Shown piece by piece: positions 61,719 to 64,000 of a stretch of 64,000 nucleotides of DNA. The position numbers and the translations under genes are program-made. How positions within the stretch are numbered: position 1 is the stretch's first letter; every line of letters starts with the position of its first letter. The stretch is from positions 1 through 64,000 of the forward strand of contig NZ_PDOC01000002.1 of the NCBI RefSeq assembly GCF_002760655.1, given 5' to 3'. The DNA is from Massilia eurypsychrophila. Its GTDB lineage: Bacteria; Pseudomonadota; Gammaproteobacteria; Burkholderiales; Burkholderiaceae_D. A model generated the notes under the pieces. That model saw nothing but the letters and a program-made list of their open reading frames with translations. It searched no databases and was not told where the DNA came from.

Positions 61719-63272
61719 ATGGCTGGATTACTCGATCAGTTTTCAAACCTCAGCGATGACCAGACGCAGGGGTTGCTCGCCGCGGCGGCGCATATGCTGC
61801 AGCAATCCGGGCCGTCGACGCGACCGAGCGGCCTCGGTCAGATCCTTGGCGGAGCACACACAGCCTATCAGGACAGCACGCTAGCGGCACGCAAGCGCAA
61901 GCTCGACGAGCAGCAGGCCAAGCAGATGGCTGAAATGCGCGGGCTGCAGATGCAGGAGATGCAGGGTGGGCTGGCTGACCGCGGCCGCGCGCGCGAGCAG
62001 GCGGATGGGTTGCGCCAGTTCTACGTCGACCAGCGCCTCAAGCAGGTTCCAACTACGCCCGGCGGCGCGCCACAGGCAGCATCCGCCATGCCGGGCGGCC
62101 CGATGTCGCCGAAGGTCGGCGGCCCTGATTGGATGCAGGCATTCCAAGCTGACCAGCCAGCGCCGGCCGCTCGCGCGCCGCAACAGGCCGCGCTGGGCGA
62201 CCCGTACAGTCAGCGGATGGTGCTTGCCCAAGAGCTGCGCGGCGCCGGCCACCATGCCGAAGCTGACGCACAGGAAGCAGCGGCGCTTAAGTTCAAGCCG
62301 AAGTACGAAACTAAGCCGCAGGTCGTGCGCGGGCCAGACGGTAGCCCGATGTTGGTGCAGACGGCCGATGACGGCACCGTGCGCCCGATCAGCGGCGGCT
62401 ACGGGGTGGCTGAGAAACTCGACTTCCGCGACATGGGTGGCACGGTGGATGGCCTCGATCCTTACAGCGGCAAGAGACTGCAGAGCTTCACCAAGACAAA
62501 GAGCTTTGCAGATCGCAACGCAGGCGCCCGCCTGCAATTCGACAAAGAGCAGGCGGTTGGCACCGGCCCCGACGCATCCGAGGCGATGATCGACGCCATC
62601 GGCATGGGCAAGATGGCGCCACCATCCGGCTACGCGCTGCGCAACCCGAAGATGCTGCAGATGATGGAGCGCGTCGCGCAGAAATACCCTGAGTTCGACG
62701 CGACCGAATACGACGGCAAGAAGCGAGCCATGCGGGATTTCACCACCGGCAGGCAGGGCGATTCGATCCGATCCTTCGCAGTGGCAACCGACCACCTCAC
62801 GCAGTTGAAGGGGCTGATTGGCGCGCTCGACAACAAGGATATCCCGCTGGTCAATAAGTACGCCAACATCATTGCGCAGCAAACAGGCAGCACTGCGCCG
62901 ACCAACTTCGACGCCGCGAAGGGCATCGTTGCCAAGGAGGTGCTGAAGTCGATCGTGGCCGGCGGCGGCGGCGTGGAGGAGCGGCAAGAGCTGGCGCACC
63001 TGCTCGACAACGCAAAGACCACAAAGCAGCTCAACGGTGTGGTCGACACCTATCTGCATTTGATGGGCGCGCAGAAGCAAGGCTTGGAGCGGCAATATGA
63101 ATTGTCGACCGGGCGGAAGGATGCGGCAACGCGGTTTAACTACAAATCCGACGCCGATCCTCATCCGCCTACTGCAGCCCAGCACTCCATCGTCGCACCG
63201 AATGGGAAAACGTACAGCTTCCCCGACGCCAAGGCGCTGGCCAACTTCAAACTCTCCGCGGGGCTTAAATAA
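61719..63272 (+). CDS. phage-type structural protein, probable ejection protein, 517 aa
   Basis: The N-terminal 110 residues are helical and Gln/Arg-rich (LAARKRKLDEQQAKQMAEMRGLQMQEMQG), indicating a coiled coil. The central part is a Pro/Ala linker, and the C-terminal half (about 190-517) is a more ordered domain (FDATEYDGKKRAMRDFTTGRQGDSIRSFAVATDHLTQLKGL). I do not recognise a named family. AAGGAG is 7 nt before the ATG, and its TAA overlaps the next ATG (TAATG), so it is co-expressed with its neighbours. A virion or internal protein is inferred. Confidence 0.6.
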   Translation: MAGLLDQFSNLSDDQTQGLLAAAAHMLQQSGPSTRPSGLGQILGGAHTAYQDSTLAARKRKLDEQQAKQMAEMRGLQMQEMQGGLADRGRAREQADGLRQFYVDQRLKQVPTTPGGAPQAASAMPGGPMSPKVGGPDWMQAFQADQPAPAARAPQQAALGDPYSQRMVLAQELRGAGHHAEADAQEAAALKFKPKYETKPQVVRGPDGSPMLVQTADDGTVRPISGGYGVAEKLDFRDMGGTVDGLDPYSGKRLQSFTKTKSFADRNAGARLQFDKEQAVGTGPDASEAMIDAIGMGKMAPPSGYALRNPKMLQMMERVAQKYPEFDATEYDGKKRAMRDFTTGRQGDSIRSFAVATDHLTQLKGLIGALDNKDIPLVNKYANIIAQQTGSTAPTNFDAAKGIVAKEVLKSIVAGGGGVEERQELAHLLDNAKTTKQLNGVVDTYLHLMGAQKQGLERQYELSTGRKDAATRFNYKSDADPHPPTAAQHSIVAPNGKTYSFPDAKALANFKLSAGLK

Positions 63273-64000
63273 TGCCTGATTACGACAAACTGGCTGCGCA
63301 ATACGGGGCGTCCGACGACGACAAATACGACCGCCTGGCTGCGAAGTTTAGCGCCGCGCCGAAGACCAAGCCGTTCGGCCAGCAGCTCAACGACTCGATC
63401 GCCGACGTCCCGCGCCAGCTCGGCCTGACCGCACGCTACGGCCTGGAGGGCCTGGGCGACACGTTCGACGCCTTCGTCGGCAACCCGCTGCGCACGCTGG
63501 CCAGCCCGGTGCTGGGCAACAAACCGACCGCACGGACCGGCGCCGCGCTCGCCGACATAGCGGGCCTGCCGCAGCCGAGAACCGCCGGTGAGCGCGTCGT
63601 TGGTGACGCTGCCCGCATGGTGGCCGGTGGCGGCGGCATGCTGGGCGCCGCGTCGAAGGTGGCCGGCGCTACCACTGGCATGGCGCAAGGTGTCGGCCGC
63701 ATGCTGGCATCGAACCCGGCGCAGCAGCTGACATCGGCCGGCGCCGCGGGCGCGGCCGGCGGCTACACGCGCGAGACTGGCGGCAACGACACTTCGCAGA
63801 TGGTGGCGTCGCTGGCCGCTGGCGTGGCTACCCCGTTTGCCGTCAACGGTGCGATGCGCGCCGGGCAGTCGGCCGCCGGCGCCGCCCGCAACATGGTATC
63901 GCCGCGCGCGCCCTCCCCGGTGCAGATCGACATCACCATCAACAACGCGATCGAGCGCAGCGGCATGAACCTGTCGCAACTGCCGGCCGAAGTGGCGCAG
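63272..64000 (+). CDS. large phage protein, truncated by the window end
   Basis: 243 codons are present with no stop. The N-terminus MPDYDKLAAQYGASDDDKYDRLAAKFSAAP holds a direct repeat of a YD-(K/R)-LAA-(Q/K)-(Y/F) motif that I associate with very large phage or prophage proteins, possibly involved in DNA ejection. A Gly/Ala-rich hydrophobic region follows (about 105-200), consistent with membrane insertion. The full length and any enzymatic domain lie beyond the window. Start in TAATG overlap with the previous gene. Confidence 0.7.
   Translation, partial: MPDYDKLAAQYGASDDDKYDRLAAKFSAAPKTKPFGQQLNDSIADVPRQLGLTARYGLEGLGDTFDAFVGNPLRTLASPVLGNKPTARTGAALADIAGLPQPRTAGERVVGDAARMVAGGGGMLGAASKVAGATTGMAQGVGRMLASNPAQQLTSAGAAGAAGGYTRETGGNDTSQMVASLAAGVATPFAVNGAMRAGQSAAGAARNMVSPRAPSPVQIDITINNAIERSGMNLSQLPAEVAQ

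Larger units (their letters stand above)
52867..64000 (+). mobile_element. integrative element (prophage or satellite) at tRNA-Met, right end outside the window
   Basis: Directly after the tRNA 3' end lies a P4-type integrase, then a lower-GC run of short overlapping genes all on plus: an AlpA-like protein, replication proteins, helicase, primase, and three large phage-type proteins. The left attachment site must overlap the tRNA 3' end (T arm and acceptor). The right one is beyond 64000, so its sequence and the element's size are unknown. No terminase, portal, capsid, lysis or repressor gene is recognised in the visible 11 kb. Confidence 0.88.

Overview
The window is a GC-rich betaproteobacterial chromosome segment, most likely from Oxalobacteraceae (Massilia/Duganella/Janthinobacterium relatives). 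Evidence: the rpsU-yqeY-dnaG-rpoD order, a long Lys/Ala-rich N-terminal extension on RpoD, the MutL-MFS-MiaA cluster followed by tRNA-Met, and the small conserved Burkholderiales protein at 33099-33284. Assignment is by recognition of gene families and order, not by database search.

Layout. 1-1100: a fragment and an unrecognised, AT-richer gene lying on the 3' side of a CAT-anticodon tRNA. 1105-6701: tRNA and the macromolecular-synthesis cluster rpoD, dnaG, yqeY, rpsU (all minus). 6828-13078: HI0933-type flavoprotein, cobA, ybiB, then aroG, tsaD and an exonuclease/endonuclease/phosphatase protein on plus. 13075-16260: a nitrate-type ABC transporter (nrtA-nrtB-nrtD) preceded by a textbook sigma-54 promoter and an NtrC-like site. 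16281-17992: FrnE-like DsbA protein, an array of GGGTCTGACCC palindromic repeats containing a decayed duplicate of the plsY tail, and plsY. 18135-21977: divergent metE/metR with a MetR box, and ybaK. 21998-24398: a group II intron with its reverse transcriptase/maturase, inserted in the leader of ybaK. 24399-33063: a short unexplained segment, a second EEP-family protein, a PAS-GGDEF-EAL protein and an RND efflux adaptor/pump pair. 33099-39004: small conserved protein, xerD, ogt, an orphan TRAP binding protein (dctP) divergent from a DctS/DctR-like two-component system. 39070-41838: a MarR regulator and tautomerase sharing a repeated operator, and several poorly characterised proteins. 41852-48514: queG, tsaE, amiC, hexose-6-phosphate mutarotase, an alpha carbonic anhydrase with a long coiled N-terminal extension, a DedA protein and a cyclophilin. 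48545-52719: an inverted-repeat element, then mutL, a Bcr/CflA-type MFS transporter and miaA, translationally coupled.

52790-64000: tRNA-Met with a strong promoter, immediately followed by an integrative element that runs off the right end. It has a P4-type integrase behind a 16-bp inverted repeat that covers its ribosome binding site, an AlpA-like small DNA-binding protein, a replication module (winged-helix and DnaT-like proteins, helicase, primase) and then, with no terminase, portal or capsid gene seen, three large Ala/Gly/Gln-rich proteins that look like phage virion or DNA-ejection proteins. The last is cut by the window end. No repressor gene is visible in the part present.

The least ordinary material is in the intergenic DNA: the GGGTC-n-GACCC repeat family, the duplicated plsY tail, the regulatory palindromes at nrtA, dctP/dctS and marR, the intron in the ybaK leader, and the organisation of the tRNA-Met element. 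No CRISPR array, rRNA gene or complete insertion sequence was seen.
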